This document shows, piece after piece, positions 16,637-25,142 of a stretch of 64,000 nucleotides of DNA. Each line of letters begins with the position of its first letter. The stretch's first letter is position 1. The translations under genes were made by a program, and so were the position numbers. The stretch is from Geodermatophilus sp. DSM 44513 (GTDB lineage Bacteria > Actinomycetota > Actinomycetes > Mycobacteriales > Geodermatophilaceae): positions 3,100,001-3,164,000 of the forward strand of contig NZ_CP135963.1 of NCBI RefSeq assembly GCF_032460525.1. Direction: 5' to 3'. Under the pieces are notes generated by a model. The model ran no database searches and was not told where the DNA came from. It saw nothing but the letters and a program-made list of their open reading frames with translations.

Positions 16637-17087
16637 TCAGCTACTCACGCCCACGCTGATGGCCGCCGTCCGGTGACCGTTCGTGTGCCCGCGGGCTCGG
16701 TCGCGCTCGAGGGCGCGATAGACGATGGAGCGAGCGACGCCGAACAGGTCGGCCAGTTCGGCGGTGCTGTGCTCGCGCTGCCGGGAGAGGTCCACCAGGT
16801 GGGCTTCCTGACGAGTATTGAGCGTGGGCTGCTTGCCGCGCAGCTTCCCCTTGGCCTTCGCGGCTGCGCATCCCTTCGCGGCTGCGCTGCCGGATCAGGT
16901 TGGCTCTGAACTCTGCGACCATCGCCAGCACGTTGGACAACAGCCGCCCGACCGGGTCGTGCGGGTCGTACACCGACCCGCCCAGGCTGAGCCGGACCTG
17001 GCGCACGGTGAGCTCTTCGGCGATCGCCCGAGCGTCGGGCATCGAGCGGGCCAGCCGGTCCGGCTGACGGAGGATCACCGTGGATGA
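16637..17087 (-). pseudogene. serine recombinase (resolvase/invertase), truncated and frameshifted
   Basis: The catalytic-domain piece reads DRLARSMPDARAIAEEL, then VYDPHDPVGRLLSNVLAMVAEF and LIRQRSREGM. Downstream, at about 16875, the frame shifts by one. The other frame continues with the hinge (AKAKGKLRGKQPTLNTRQEA) and the C-terminal helix-turn-helix (STAELADLFGVARSIVYRALERDRARG) to a TGA at 16637-16639. The first 60 or so residues, including the catalytic Ser, are missing. An in-frame 18-bp tandem duplication (CCTTCGCGGCTGCGC at 16855 and 16873) sits at the break. This is a relic of a transposon or integron-like element. Confidence 0.8.
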
Positions 17088-17106
17088 CAGGGTGATCACC
17101 GTGGAT
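17073..17106. repeat. 13-bp direct repeat at the recombinase/acetyltransferase junction
   Basis: GATCACCGTGGAT occurs at 17073-17085 and again at 17094-17106 (period 21). It lies exactly where the truncated recombinase ends and the acetyltransferase gene begins. It may be a duplication made when the recombinase gene was truncated. Confidence 0.5.
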
Positions 17107-17649
17107 CAGGATGCTCAGCAGACCTCCCTTACGTGGCTGACCACACCGGAGATGATCGATCCACGAACCAGCGAGGATCTCGCCATGTGCTGGCGCGCGG
17201 TTGCCGATGCCGGTGGCGCCGTCGGATTCCCGTTCCCTCCCGTTGATGAAGACCAGGTTCGCTCCGCCAGCGCGACGATGATCGAGTCCCTTCATCCCCA
17301 GCGCAGCCGCCTGCTCGTCGCGTCCACGAGCAATACCGTCAGCGGTTGGTTGCTGCTCAGAGTCAACAACAATTCGCTGACGCAGCACTGGGGTGAGATC
17401 TCCCGAGTCCAGACGTCCCCGCAGGACCGCGGTACCGGCATCGGACGTCTGCTGATGGGAGAAGCCGCACGCTGTGCACGGGACGACCTCGGCCTCACTC
17501 AGCTACACCTTGCCGCACGCGGAGGACTGGGCCTTGAGGAGTACTACGGTCGCCTCGGATGGCGAGAGGTTGGCCGATGGCCTGACGCTTTAAGGTTCTC
17601 GGGGACGGATCACCGCGACGAGGTCTTGATGCTATTGACCCTCCACTGA
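17080..17649 (+). CDS. GNAT family N-acetyltransferase
   Basis: 189 residues. Motif A is ISRVQTSPQDRGTGIGRLLMG, motif B is AARGGLGLEEYYGRLGW. The middle carries HPQRSRLLVA and the preceding VGFPFPPVDED segment shared by a conserved actinobacterial acetyltransferase group. Recognisable similarity begins near SLTWLT (residue 16), so ATG 17080, GTG 17092 or GTG 17101 could each be the start. The first ten codons derive from a direct repeat shared with the broken recombinase. Substrate is unknown. Confidence 0.82.
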   Translation: MDDRVITVDQDAQQTSLTWLTTPEMIDPRTSEDLAMCWRAVADAGGAVGFPFPPVDEDQVRSASATMIESLHPQRSRLLVASTSNTVSGWLLLRVNNNSLTQHWGEISRVQTSPQDRGTGIGRLLMGEAARCARDDLGLTQLHLAARGGLGLEEYYGRLGWREVGRWPDALRFSGTDHRDEVLMLLTLH

Positions 17650-17732
17650 CGGACGAGCGGAATCGCGACAGATTCACGTCGAACTGGAGTTCCTGCGGTC
17701 ACGAAGCGGCACCCGTCGGCGTTTGCCCATGC

Positions 17733-18608
17733 TCAGCGAGTGTCGGGCTCAGACTCGACCCGTCCAGGTCGGAGTGCGTCGAGAGCGAGCGCTTGGAAGT
17801 CAGCTGGACGTTCGCGCCACGGCGCGTGGCCGGCATGGTCGAGGACCACTCGGCGAGCGTTCTTCAGGTGCCCGAGCAACTCGTCTGTGGCTGTCCACGG
17901 CCGGGGGTCGTCTGCACCGAGGAGCATGGTGACGGGCGCCCAGATGTCCTGCGCCAAGGCGAGGAGATCGTCGCCGGTGCATTCGGTCGACAACTGTCGG
18001 TTGGCCAGCGCATTGACCTCGACGCCGGCGGGACGCGTCTGCCACAGCGCCTCGGCGTGCGCCGCTGGGTCACCCGCAGGCGAGAAGTCCGGGCGCCACT
18101 GCAGCAAGCACCACTCCCGCTCTTCCTCCGGTGTGCGGATGCGGCTGTCCAGCTCGCGCCACCGCGGGAGTTCACCGCCGAGGCGGCGGTCCCGTTCGGC
18201 GAGGTAGGCCTCCCGGAAGGTGGTGCCGGCACCGATGCCGGCGGCGTAGGCGACGGCAGTGGCCTGTTCGGGATGCTCAGCGGCGTACCTCAGGCCCAGT
18301 TCTGCACCCCAGGAGTGCCCGAGCACCCCCCAGCGGTCGATGCCCAGCGCTCGACGGACTCGATCGAGGTCGTTCACTGCCTGCGCCACGGTGAAGGGGC
18401 CTCCGCGACCGGTTGATCGGCCGCAGCCGCGTTGCTCGAAGCGGATGACCGTGTGCGCGTGGTCGAGCAGCGCCGCGACGTCGGTCAGGTAGTCCCACAG
18501 CCCTGGGCCGCCGTGGCAGAGGACGACGGGAGTCCCCGAGCCGGAGACCGCTGTCCACAACTGCGCCCCGTCGCCCAAGCCAACGAATTGCTCTTCCACG
18601 CGCTGCAC
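17733..18608 (-). CDS. alpha/beta hydrolase, proline iminopeptidase-like
   Basis: 291 residues. The HGGPG oxyanion motif is at residues 32-36 and the nucleophile elbow GHSWG puts Ser at 99. FEQRGCGRSTG is the DQRGxGRS-like motif that marks the proline-iminopeptidase subgroup (S33). The acid and base appear as LLGADDPRPW and LDHAGHAPW near the C-terminus. It has no signal peptide, so it acts in the cytoplasm. GTG/ATG start at 18608. The true substrate could be a dipeptide or a small ester. It stands alone. Confidence 0.88.
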   Translation of the reverse strand: MQRVEEQFVGLGDGAQLWTAVSGSGTPVVLCHGGPGLWDYLTDVAALLDHAHTVIRFEQRGCGRSTGRGGPFTVAQAVNDLDRVRRALGIDRWGVLGHSWGAELGLRYAAEHPEQATAVAYAAGIGAGTTFREAYLAERDRRLGGELPRWRELDSRIRTPEEEREWCLLQWRPDFSPAGDPAAHAEALWQTRPAGVEVNALANRQLSTECTGDDLLALAQDIWAPVTMLLGADDPRPWTATDELLGHLKNARRVVLDHAGHAPWRERPADFQALALDALRPGRVESEPDTR

Positions 18609-18768
18609 CGCACCCAGGTTCCCCTAGGGTGTCTAGAGCCGCCTTCAGGCGCCGGTCGGAGACCTCATCCCGGCACAGCACAGGGATCCGCCCGCAGGAC
18701 GCGGGAGCTCCGACCTCTGACGCACCGGACGTCGCCGTAGCGCGTTGGGCTACCGGGACGGGCTTTCG

Positions 18769-18958
18769 TCAGGCCCCGATGACCCATGTCAGATTGCACA
18801 TGACGGCGTGGTGGTCGGAAGGGTGCCCCCCGTCGACAGGATCACCGAGGACAGTCACGACTCGACGGAGACCTGGACGCCGGGCTGGCCGGGTCGGACG
18901 AAGACGAGTCTGGATCCGGGGATCCGCTCGCGTGTGTCCCGGGCACCGGCGGCACTGG
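18769..18958 (-). pseudogene. C-terminal remnant of an endonuclease/exonuclease/phosphatase family protein
   Basis: Two adjacent frames together read RLVFVRPGQPGVQVSVES, then, after a one-base shift at about 18863, VTVLGDPVDGGHPSDHHAV and NLTW before a stop. The PSDHHAV signature is the catalytic Asp-His of EEP-fold phosphatases/nucleases, and the preceding DPVDG strand is typical. Only about 60 residues survive and the rest is missing, so this is decayed sequence. It lies between the hydrolase and the isochorismatase genes. Confidence 0.55.
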
Positions 18959-19627
18959 CTATCGCCGTGTCGTGGGCTCTGCGGCCAGTTCATGGACCAC
19001 AGCCTCGGTCGGCAGGGCGCAAGTCCCGAGTCTCACGGCATCCGCAAGACGATCAGGCGTGATCTGCGACGTTGCGTCCTCGACCACGACGACCCGGTAG
19101 TCGCGCTCGCTCGCGTCGAAGATCGTGGCCCGCGGACAGTTGGGGAAATTGCAGCCGGCCACCACGACCGTGTCGACCCCGAGTTCCCGTAGGTACTCGT
19201 CCAGCGGAGTGCGGTAGAAGGCGCTCCACCGGGGCTTCCAGAGCACGACCTCATTGGTCCCCACACGCTGCATCCCGCCTGCGAGAAGAACGTCGCTGTC
19301 AAGCTCGACGTCAGCGCCGCGCAGTAGAGACGGAGCGATCCGGGCGCCGGCAGACCCGGGCCGCACGATTCGGGCTCCATTTCGGATGGCGGCCCGGCGG
19401 ACGAGGTCGACGTCGTCTCCGTCGTACAGCCGGATCACGTGGACGATCGGCCGGCCGGCCGACCGGTACGCCTCGATCAGCCGCACGATCTCGGGCAGTC
19501 GGTCTGACGTGCCGGCGATCGGACTCGCGCCGCCGTCCAGGAAGTCCACCTGCGTGTCGATCACCAGGAGCACGGAGGATGCGAAGTGCGGAACGGTGAA
19601 GGCGTCGTCCAGTGCCGAGCTGCCCAT
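18959..19627 (-). CDS. isochorismatase family cysteine hydrolase
   Basis: 222 residues of Rossmann-like fold. The catalytic triad is Asp24 (VLLVIDTQVDFL), Lys131 (VLWKPRWSAF) and Cys159 (VVVAGCNFPNCPRATIFDA). The family covers nicotinamidases, N-carbamoyl-amidases and true isochorismatases. The region after Lys (WSAFYRTPLDEYLRELGVDT) is closest to the general amidase subgroup. ATG 19627. No operon partner, so the substrate cannot be inferred. Confidence 0.87.
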   Translation of the reverse strand: MGSSALDDAFTVPHFASSVLLVIDTQVDFLDGGASPIAGTSDRLPEIVRLIEAYRSAGRPIVHVIRLYDGDDVDLVRRAAIRNGARIVRPGSAGARIAPSLLRGADVELDSDVLLAGGMQRVGTNEVVLWKPRWSAFYRTPLDEYLRELGVDTVVVAGCNFPNCPRATIFDASERDYRVVVVEDATSQITPDRLADAVRLGTCALPTEAVVHELAAEPTTRR

Positions 19628-19818
19628 GGGATCACATTGCCACGGTCAGCCTGCCGTGGTGGGCCCTCGTCCGCGGTGCTCAGCGCCGAGGCCCGCTGAG
19701 CCATCCTCCTGCGGGAGATCGCCGACGGGGGTTTCCCCTAGTGAGGGTCACTTTCCCGTCAGGACACGATGAGGTCGTTCAGTTCGTCGACCGTCTCCTA
19801 CGTGCAACACTCCGCGGC

Positions 19819-20499
19819 ATGGCGACCGTGCAGTCGGCGAGCCCACGGCTCATACGCCGCACTGCGCTGGCGATCGGGACGCTCGTCGCGATCGTGGTCA
19901 CGTTCGCGGCCATCCGGGTGGTCGTGGACTGGCCACACATCTCGTCTGGCACCCCGCCCGATGACGACTTCGCTGAGCGCTACGTCGAGCACCCGGTGCT
20001 CGCCTACTCACACATCGCGCCCGGTGTCATCTACCTCCTCGGGGCCCCGTTTCAGCTGTCCCGGCGGTTCCGCACCCGTCACTACGACGTCCATCGGCGC
20101 CTGGGGCGGATCCTGCTCACCTGTGCGCTGGTATCCGGGGTGTTCGCGCTGCTGTTCGGCATCCCCCTCGCCTGGGGCGGCGCCCTCGAGGCGGCCGCGA
20201 CAGTGGTGTTCGGCATCTGGTTCCTCGCTTGTCTGTTCATCGCTTTCTCGGCCATCCGACGCGACGAGGTGTCACGACACCGTCGGTGGATGATCCGCGC
20301 CTTCGCAGTCAGCATCGGTATCGGGACGATCCGCATCTGGGTGGGCATCTTCGAGGGTGTCGAGCAGGCGATCTCCCGAGGCACGTCGCCGGCCACGCCC
20401 GATCCGGTGATGTTCGGCATCGCCTTCTGGCTGGCCTTCGTGATGCACGTCGCGATCGGCGAGTGGTGGCTGCGGCGGACACCCGATCTGGCTGGTTGA
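19819..20499 (+). CDS. DUF2306 family membrane protein
   Basis: 226 residues with about five hydrophobic segments. The region YSHIAPGVIYLLGAPFQLSRRFR with HRRLGR after it and RHRRWMIRAFA later matches DUF2306, a cytochrome-b561-like helical bundle whose histidines may bind haem. The start ATG 19819 is chosen because the family begins there; the frame is open some 60 codons upstream. The role is unknown. Confidence 0.8.
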   Translation: MATVQSASPRLIRRTALAIGTLVAIVVTFAAIRVVVDWPHISSGTPPDDDFAERYVEHPVLAYSHIAPGVIYLLGAPFQLSRRFRTRHYDVHRRLGRILLTCALVSGVFALLFGIPLAWGGALEAAATVVFGIWFLACLFIAFSAIRRDEVSRHRRWMIRAFAVSIGIGTIRIWVGIFEGVEQAISRGTSPATPDPVMFGIAFWLAFVMHVAIGEWWLRRTPDLAG

Positions 20500-20576
20500 A
20501 CCCCAAGCCGTTCAGTGAGTCGCGACCGCTGCGTGTCAGGGCCGCGAAGACGTAGGGCGTCTCGGTGCCGGATCCC

Positions 20577-20891
20577 CTACGGGACAGATTGCTGACGGCG
20601 GGGCTCGACGCGTAGGAGCTGTGTCCGCGCGATGACGGCATCGCGGTCATGCGTGTGAGCGAGTCGGACCCGCACCGGATCGCGCAGGTACTCAGCAAGC
20701 GCTTCCTCGTCCGGCATCTCGATCAGCTGGACCTCGAGCGGGTCGCCATCGTGTCGTTCCATGACGATGTGTCGCGAGATGAGGCGACCGCCGTGCTGCG
20801 ACAAGAGCGCGAGTACTTCATCCTCGAACGCAGCGAGGTCTTGGGCCCGTCCCGGATGTTCCCACAGCAGGACACACAGCTGGATCGGCAT
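20577..20891 (-). CDS. small dimeric alpha/beta-barrel-like protein, 104 aa
   Basis: The pattern IQLCVLLWEHPGRAQDLAAFE, then VLALLSQHGGRL and EVQLIEMPDEEALAEYLRDP resembles the DUF1330/antibiotic-monooxygenase type of ferredoxin-like fold, which acts as a dimer. No catalytic residue can be named. ATG 20891 is the start. It is monocistronic. Confidence 0.6.
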   Translation of the reverse strand: MPIQLCVLLWEHPGRAQDLAAFEDEVLALLSQHGGRLISRHIVMERHDGDPLEVQLIEMPDEEALAEYLRDPVRVRLAHTHDRDAVIARTQLLRVEPRRQQSVP

Positions 20892-21003
20892 GGAATCACC
20901 CTGTCATTGCCGTGCAGGAGAGGGATCTCCTGCGGGGAGCACGTCTCTGATGACCAGGTCGTCGAGGAGGCCGCCGCTGACCTCTCGGCTTGCGGGACGC
21001 TGC

Positions 21004-21676
21004 TCACTCAGAGGCCCGGCCAGATCGCGAGTAGGTCGGAGCGCCTGAGTCACCCTGGTCGTCGGGATCGCACATCCCAGGTCGGCTGCTTCGGTCTGCG
21101 CGGTAGAGGTCGGCGGGGCGCCGGTACAGCGCGGGTGTGCTCAGCACGTCGGTGTTGTCGGCGATCGGGTCCACAGCGCCGATCGGCGTCAGGATCCGCA
21201 GCAGCGGGTCGGAGACCGTGGTCAGCAGGGCGTCGCCGAAGCGGTCGGCCGTGAGCGGGCCGGCCGGCTGTGGTAGGTCCCGATCGTCACCGCGACCGGG
21301 TTGGTGAGTCCTGCGGCGTTGTGCCGGTTGCCGAGAGCAGTCCAGGCGCCGGCCAGCGCTGACTCCCGTTCCTCAGCCCTAGTGCTCCCGTTCCTCAGCC
21401 CTCGTGGCGGCAAGTGCCCGAGCCAGGTGGTCCGCGAGGCCGTCCAGATGCGCGTGGGCGGTGGATGTGGTGCCGAGCCACTTGCTGTACGGGGCGTGAT
21501 GGCGCTGTAGCAGCAGCGCCGGCCGCATCATGTCGCGGACCAGCCGGGCGGCGGTCACCGCTGAGCCGATAGCGTCACCGACCTCGGCGGTGCGGGCGAC
21601 GAGGGCCTCTTCCTGGGCGAGACGGTGCCATTGACACGCCAGCAACCATCGCCACACCTGCTCGGGGTACCGCGTC
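21004..21676 (-). pseudogene. DUF4037 nucleotidyltransferase-like protein, C-terminal part, frameshifted twice
   Basis: Similarity begins at RYPEQVWRWLLACQWHRL (21,672 downward) and continues through LVRDMMRPALLLQRHHAPYSKW, which is the DUF4037 core. A 22-bp tandem duplication at 21363-21402 then shifts the frame. The next piece is SALAGAWTALGNRHNAAGLT and TIGTYHSRPA. A second shift at about 21265 leads into PLTADRFGDALL and LTPIGAVDPIADNTDVLS, ending at a TGA at 21004-21006. The N-terminal catalytic half is absent. The upstream end meets a decapitated DUF664 gene. Confidence 0.75.
21363..21402. repeat. 22-bp tandem duplication breaking the DUF4037 frame
   Basis: CTCCCGTTCCTCAGCCCT is present at 21363-21380 and again at 21385-21402 (period 22). 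Both encode the same AEERE peptide on the minus strand. Because 22 is not a multiple of three, the duplication changes frame. Removing one copy would restore it. Confidence 0.8.
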
Positions 21677-21683
21677 CGACGTT

Positions 21684-21959
21684 GCGCCGCCGTGGCCGGA
21701 CCAAGATCCCGCCCGGACGGGATTCGAGCTCGCCGACGACGACACACTCGCGGGCAGCATCGCGCGGTACGTCGATGAGTGCGCCGCCTCCCGTCAGGTC
21801 GTCGCGAACTCTCATGACCTCGACGACGTGGCGAAGCAGCCGCCCGACCACGCGTTCAACCTGCGCTTCGCGCTCGTCCACATGATCGAGGAGACGGCGC
21901 GTCACAACGGTCATCTCGACCTCATGCGTGAGGCCATCGACGGCTCGACGGGCGAGTAG
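21684..21959 (+). pseudogene. DUF664/DinB family protein, 3' part only
   Basis: The frame ending at TAG 21957-21959 reads LADDDTLAGSIARYVDECAA and then FALVHMIEETARHNGHLDLM, the last two-thirds of a DUF664 protein and close to the intact gene at 5342. Upstream of about 21684 the similarity ends and there is no start codon, so the first helix pair is missing. The fragment diverges from the beheaded DUF4037 gene with only about ten bases between them. Confidence 0.75.
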
Positions 21960-22141
21960 CGGCGGGATGTCCCCGAGCCGTCCTGATCCTTGGGCTTGAG
22001 TCCGTGGGGCCAATCCGTTGCGGCGACGTCCGTAGTCCGCGACGCGGTCGCGGCAGGTGTCCCGCAGGGGTCCCCAAGCGGTGACGCGCGGGCGTCTGCG
22101 ACTGGCGGGTCAGCCCTGACGAGTCTCTAGTCTCGGTCGTC

Positions 22142-22810
22142 GTGGCCGACTCGGTTGTGCAGCCTGCGGACCTGTCGACGGTTCGGGCGTCCTATGACCG
22201 CGTAGCCGACAACTACGTCGCGACGGGTGTCGGTGACCTGGCGCCGGCTCCGTGGCTGCGCGCCGCGCTGGGAGCGTTCGCCGAGGGTGTCCGCGCCCTC
22301 GGCCCGGTGCTCGACGTGGGTTGTGGCCCGGGAACGGTCACCGCTCACCTGGCGGGCCTGGGCGTCGACGTCTCCGGTGTCGACTTGTCACCGCGGATGA
22401 TCGCGCACGCCCGCCGGTTGCACCCCACGCTGCGGTTCACCGTCGCCTCTGCCACTGCACTCGATCTGGCCGAGGAGTCCCTGGGTGGTGTCCTGGGCTG
22501 GTGGTCGCTGTTCAACCTGCCTCGCGACGTGCTGCCCGACGTGCTCGTCTCGTTCGCCCGGGCGCTGGTTCCTGGTGGGCAGCTGCTGCTGGGGACGCAC
22601 ATCGGCGATGGCGAGATCGAGCGCAGCGAGGTCTACGGCATGCCGGTCACCTGGACGACTCATCTGTGGCAGCCCGAGCGCCTGGCCGCCCTGCTCTCCC
22701 GGGCCGGCCTCCAGCTGGTCGCCGAGCTGCGCCTCCCGCCGACTCCTGTCCATCCGTCCGCTCCCGCTCCGCCGGCGCAGGTCGTCCTCGCCGCTCGACG
22801 GCCGAGCTGA
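22142..22810 (+). CDS. class I SAM-dependent methyltransferase
   Basis: 222 residues. The SAM-binding glycine loop is VLDVGCGPGTVTAHL at about residue 58, followed by the motif-II Asp in VSGVDLSPRMI and the motif IV/V region FNLPRDVLPDVLVSFARALVPGGQLLLG. The start GTG 22142 is as long as the family needs. The substrate is unknown. A weak imperfect hairpin lies just after the stop (22818-22873). The spacer to the next gene holds nothing else recognised. Confidence 0.87.
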   Translation: MADSVVQPADLSTVRASYDRVADNYVATGVGDLAPAPWLRAALGAFAEGVRALGPVLDVGCGPGTVTAHLAGLGVDVSGVDLSPRMIAHARRLHPTLRFTVASATALDLAEESLGGVLGWWSLFNLPRDVLPDVLVSFARALVPGGQLLLGTHIGDGEIERSEVYGMPVTWTTHLWQPERLAALLSRAGLQLVAELRLPPTPVHPSAPAPPAQVVLAARRPS

Positions 22811-23057
22811 CCCGGCCGGCTGGCCGATCAGCGATCCGCTGGCGGTGATCACTGGCTGTCTGATGAGCCAGCCTTCGGTCTGTGCGAGCCGTGGGGATCG
22901 GGATGGGTGCTGCCGGTCGACACGGCCGGTCGACGGGAGGCGACCAGTCCGCCCCCGGTCCCGGCGAGGACCGCCTCTGTGATCCGGCCCCACCAGCGCC
23001 TCAGCCTGTCGTCCAGCCCGTGAGCGGCTCTCGGCTGGTCGGCGCGGGTGGGGACGC

Positions 23058-25034
23058 TCACGGCTCGGCGTACCAGGCGAACGCGAGCCCGGGGACGACG
23101 ACCCGCCCGTCGCGCACCGGGAGGACGCCGTCGCTGCCGTGCACCTGCGCGAAGGCGCCGAAGCCGGTGACGGTGTCGGCGTCCACCCCCTGCGGGTCCG
23201 GGGAGAAGTTGGCCACCCCGACGAAGGTGCCGCTGCGCGGGTGCTTGCGGTGCCACACCAGGACCGCGTCGCTGCCGGCGTCGACGACCACGGAGTCCAC
23301 GCCGCCGCGCAGCGCGAGCAGCGACCGGCGCACCTCCCCCAGCCGCCGGATGCCGGCGCACACCCGCCCCTCCAGGGTGGCCGGGTCACCTGCACGGGCG
23401 GCGGCGGCCCAGTCCATCGGCGGGCGGTGCAGCCACCGGTTGTCCGGGGCCCGCGCGGGGTCGGCGAGGTAGCCGGTGTCGTTGCGCAGGGCCAGTTCGT
23501 CGCCCATGTACAGCAGCGGGATGCCGCCGTAGGCGTAGGCGACGGAGTACAGCAGCAGCAGCCGGCGCACCCCGGCGTCCAGCGCGGCGTCGTCCCCGGC
23601 CGCCAGCGCCGCCTCGATGCCGCACAGCGAGGCCGCCGACCCGGAGATGCGGGCGTCCCCGGTGGCCTCGTCCTCCTGGAACGCCGCGCCGCGGGCGAAC
23701 GAACCGGGGAAGCGGCCGGCGTAGAAGTCGGTGAGGAAGTGGCGGTGCGCGAACCCGTCCAGCCCCACCGCCGCGGCGTCCGCGTCGGTGACCGCCCAGC
23801 CGATGTCGTCGTGACCGCGCACGTAGGTCACCCAGGTGGCCGTCGGCGGCACCGGCCGCATCCGGCGCAGCGACTGCCGGGCCAGCCGGACGTCGCGGGT
23901 GGCCAGGCTGCTCCACAGCAGCACCATGAGCTGGTTGTGGTAGGCCAGCTCGCACTCCGGCCGGTAGCGGTCGTGGCCGCCGAGGTAGGCGACCAGGTCG
24001 TCGGGGGAGACGATCGCCTCGGCCTTGAAGACGACGCCCGGGGCGGCCAGCCGGGTCAGGGCGTGCAGCAGCTGCAGCAGGGTGTGCCCCTCGGGCTGGT
24101 TCTGGCAGCTGGTGCCCAGCCGCTTCCACACGAACGGGACGGCGTCCATGCGGAACACGTCCACGCCGCGGTTGGCCAGCCAGGTGATCTCCCCCAGCAT
24201 TGCCAGGGTCACCTCGGGGTTGGTGTAGTCCAGGTCCCACTGGTAGGGCCAGAACGTCGTCCACACCCAGCCGCCGGCGCCGCCGCGGGCCTCCGGCACC
24301 CAGCTGAACGAGCCCGGTGCCCGGTCGGGGAACACCGCCGGGATGGTCGCGTCGTAGGCGTCGGGCAGCGTGCGGTCGGGGAAGGCGGTGTAGAAGCCGG
24401 CGTAGGCGGGGTCGCCGGCCAGCCAGGCCTGCGCCCAGGGGTGCTCGCGGGCGGTGTGGTTGACCACCAGGTCGATGCACAGCGCCATGCCGCGGTCGTG
24501 CAGCGCGCCGGCGACGTCCTCCAGGTCGGCCATGGTGCCCAGCCGGGGGTCGATCGCGCGGTAGTCCACGACCGCGTAGCCGCCGTCGTTCTCCCCGGGC
24601 CGCGGCGCCAGCAGCGGCATGAGGTGCAGGTAGGTGGTGCCCAGTCCGGCCAGGTGGTCGAGGTGCTCGGGCAGCCGGTCCAGCGTGCCGCAGAACCGGT
24701 CGACGTAGCAGACGTAGCCCTGCACACGGGACCGCTGGAACCACGCCGGGTCGATCTCCCGCCGCCGGTCCAGGCGGCGCAGCGCCTCCGGCCGCTCGGC
24801 CGCGGCGGTCAGCGCGGCGCGCAGCGCGCGGGCGACCAGCCCGTCGGCGGCGTCCTCCCCGTACAGGGTCGCCAGCGGCTCGTGGACGTCGTGGAGCGCC
24901 AGGTCGGCGCGGGCGAGGAAGGCGTCGCCCTCCGCGGGGCCCAGGGCGGCGACCGCCTCGGCCGCCAGGCCCGGCCGCAGCCGCGCCCACGCCTGCTCCG
25001 CCGCTGCTCGCCGGGCGCTCGCCGGGACCGTCAC
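23058..25034 (-). CDS. amylosucrase (GH13 family)
   Basis: Transfers glucosyl units from sucrose to make alpha-1,4-glucan, releasing fructose. The 658-residue length matches amylosucrases. A helical N-terminal domain (about 1-95) precedes the barrel. Key residues are visible: the DGGYAVVDYRAIDPRLGTM segment, nucleophile Asp297 in DVFRMDAV, acid/base Glu339 in FKAEAIV, and Asp409-Asp410 in YVRGHDDIGW. A C-terminal beta domain follows. ATG 25034. No sucrose transporter or regulator is next to it, so it appears to be a single-gene unit. Trehalose synthase-like relatives are less likely because of the N-terminal domain. Confidence 0.9.
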   Translation of the reverse strand: MTVPASARRAAAEQAWARLRPGLAAEAVAALGPAEGDAFLARADLALHDVHEPLATLYGEDAADGLVARALRAALTAAAERPEALRRLDRRREIDPAWFQRSRVQGYVCYVDRFCGTLDRLPEHLDHLAGLGTTYLHLMPLLAPRPGENDGGYAVVDYRAIDPRLGTMADLEDVAGALHDRGMALCIDLVVNHTAREHPWAQAWLAGDPAYAGFYTAFPDRTLPDAYDATIPAVFPDRAPGSFSWVPEARGGAGGWVWTTFWPYQWDLDYTNPEVTLAMLGEITWLANRGVDVFRMDAVPFVWKRLGTSCQNQPEGHTLLQLLHALTRLAAPGVVFKAEAIVSPDDLVAYLGGHDRYRPECELAYHNQLMVLLWSSLATRDVRLARQSLRRMRPVPPTATWVTYVRGHDDIGWAVTDADAAAVGLDGFAHRHFLTDFYAGRFPGSFARGAAFQEDEATGDARISGSAASLCGIEAALAAGDDAALDAGVRRLLLLYSVAYAYGGIPLLYMGDELALRNDTGYLADPARAPDNRWLHRPPMDWAAAARAGDPATLEGRVCAGIRRLGEVRRSLLALRGGVDSVVVDAGSDAVLVWHRKHPRSGTFVGVANFSPDPQGVDADTVTGFGAFAQVHGSDGVLPVRDGRVVVPGLAFAWYAEP

Positions 25035-25142
25035 CGCGCCAGTATCGCCGTCCCTGTTCGCCCACGGCGTGACCGCTCCCGCCCACGGTCCCCGGGGAGT
25101 TCACTGGCGTAAGCAGGTAATCAAGACAGCTGGAGGTGTGCC

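Noticed and set aside
22818..22873. Imperfect inverted repeat after the methyltransferase gene
   Set aside because: Arms match 12 of 14 with a 28-base loop; too weak to call a terminator.
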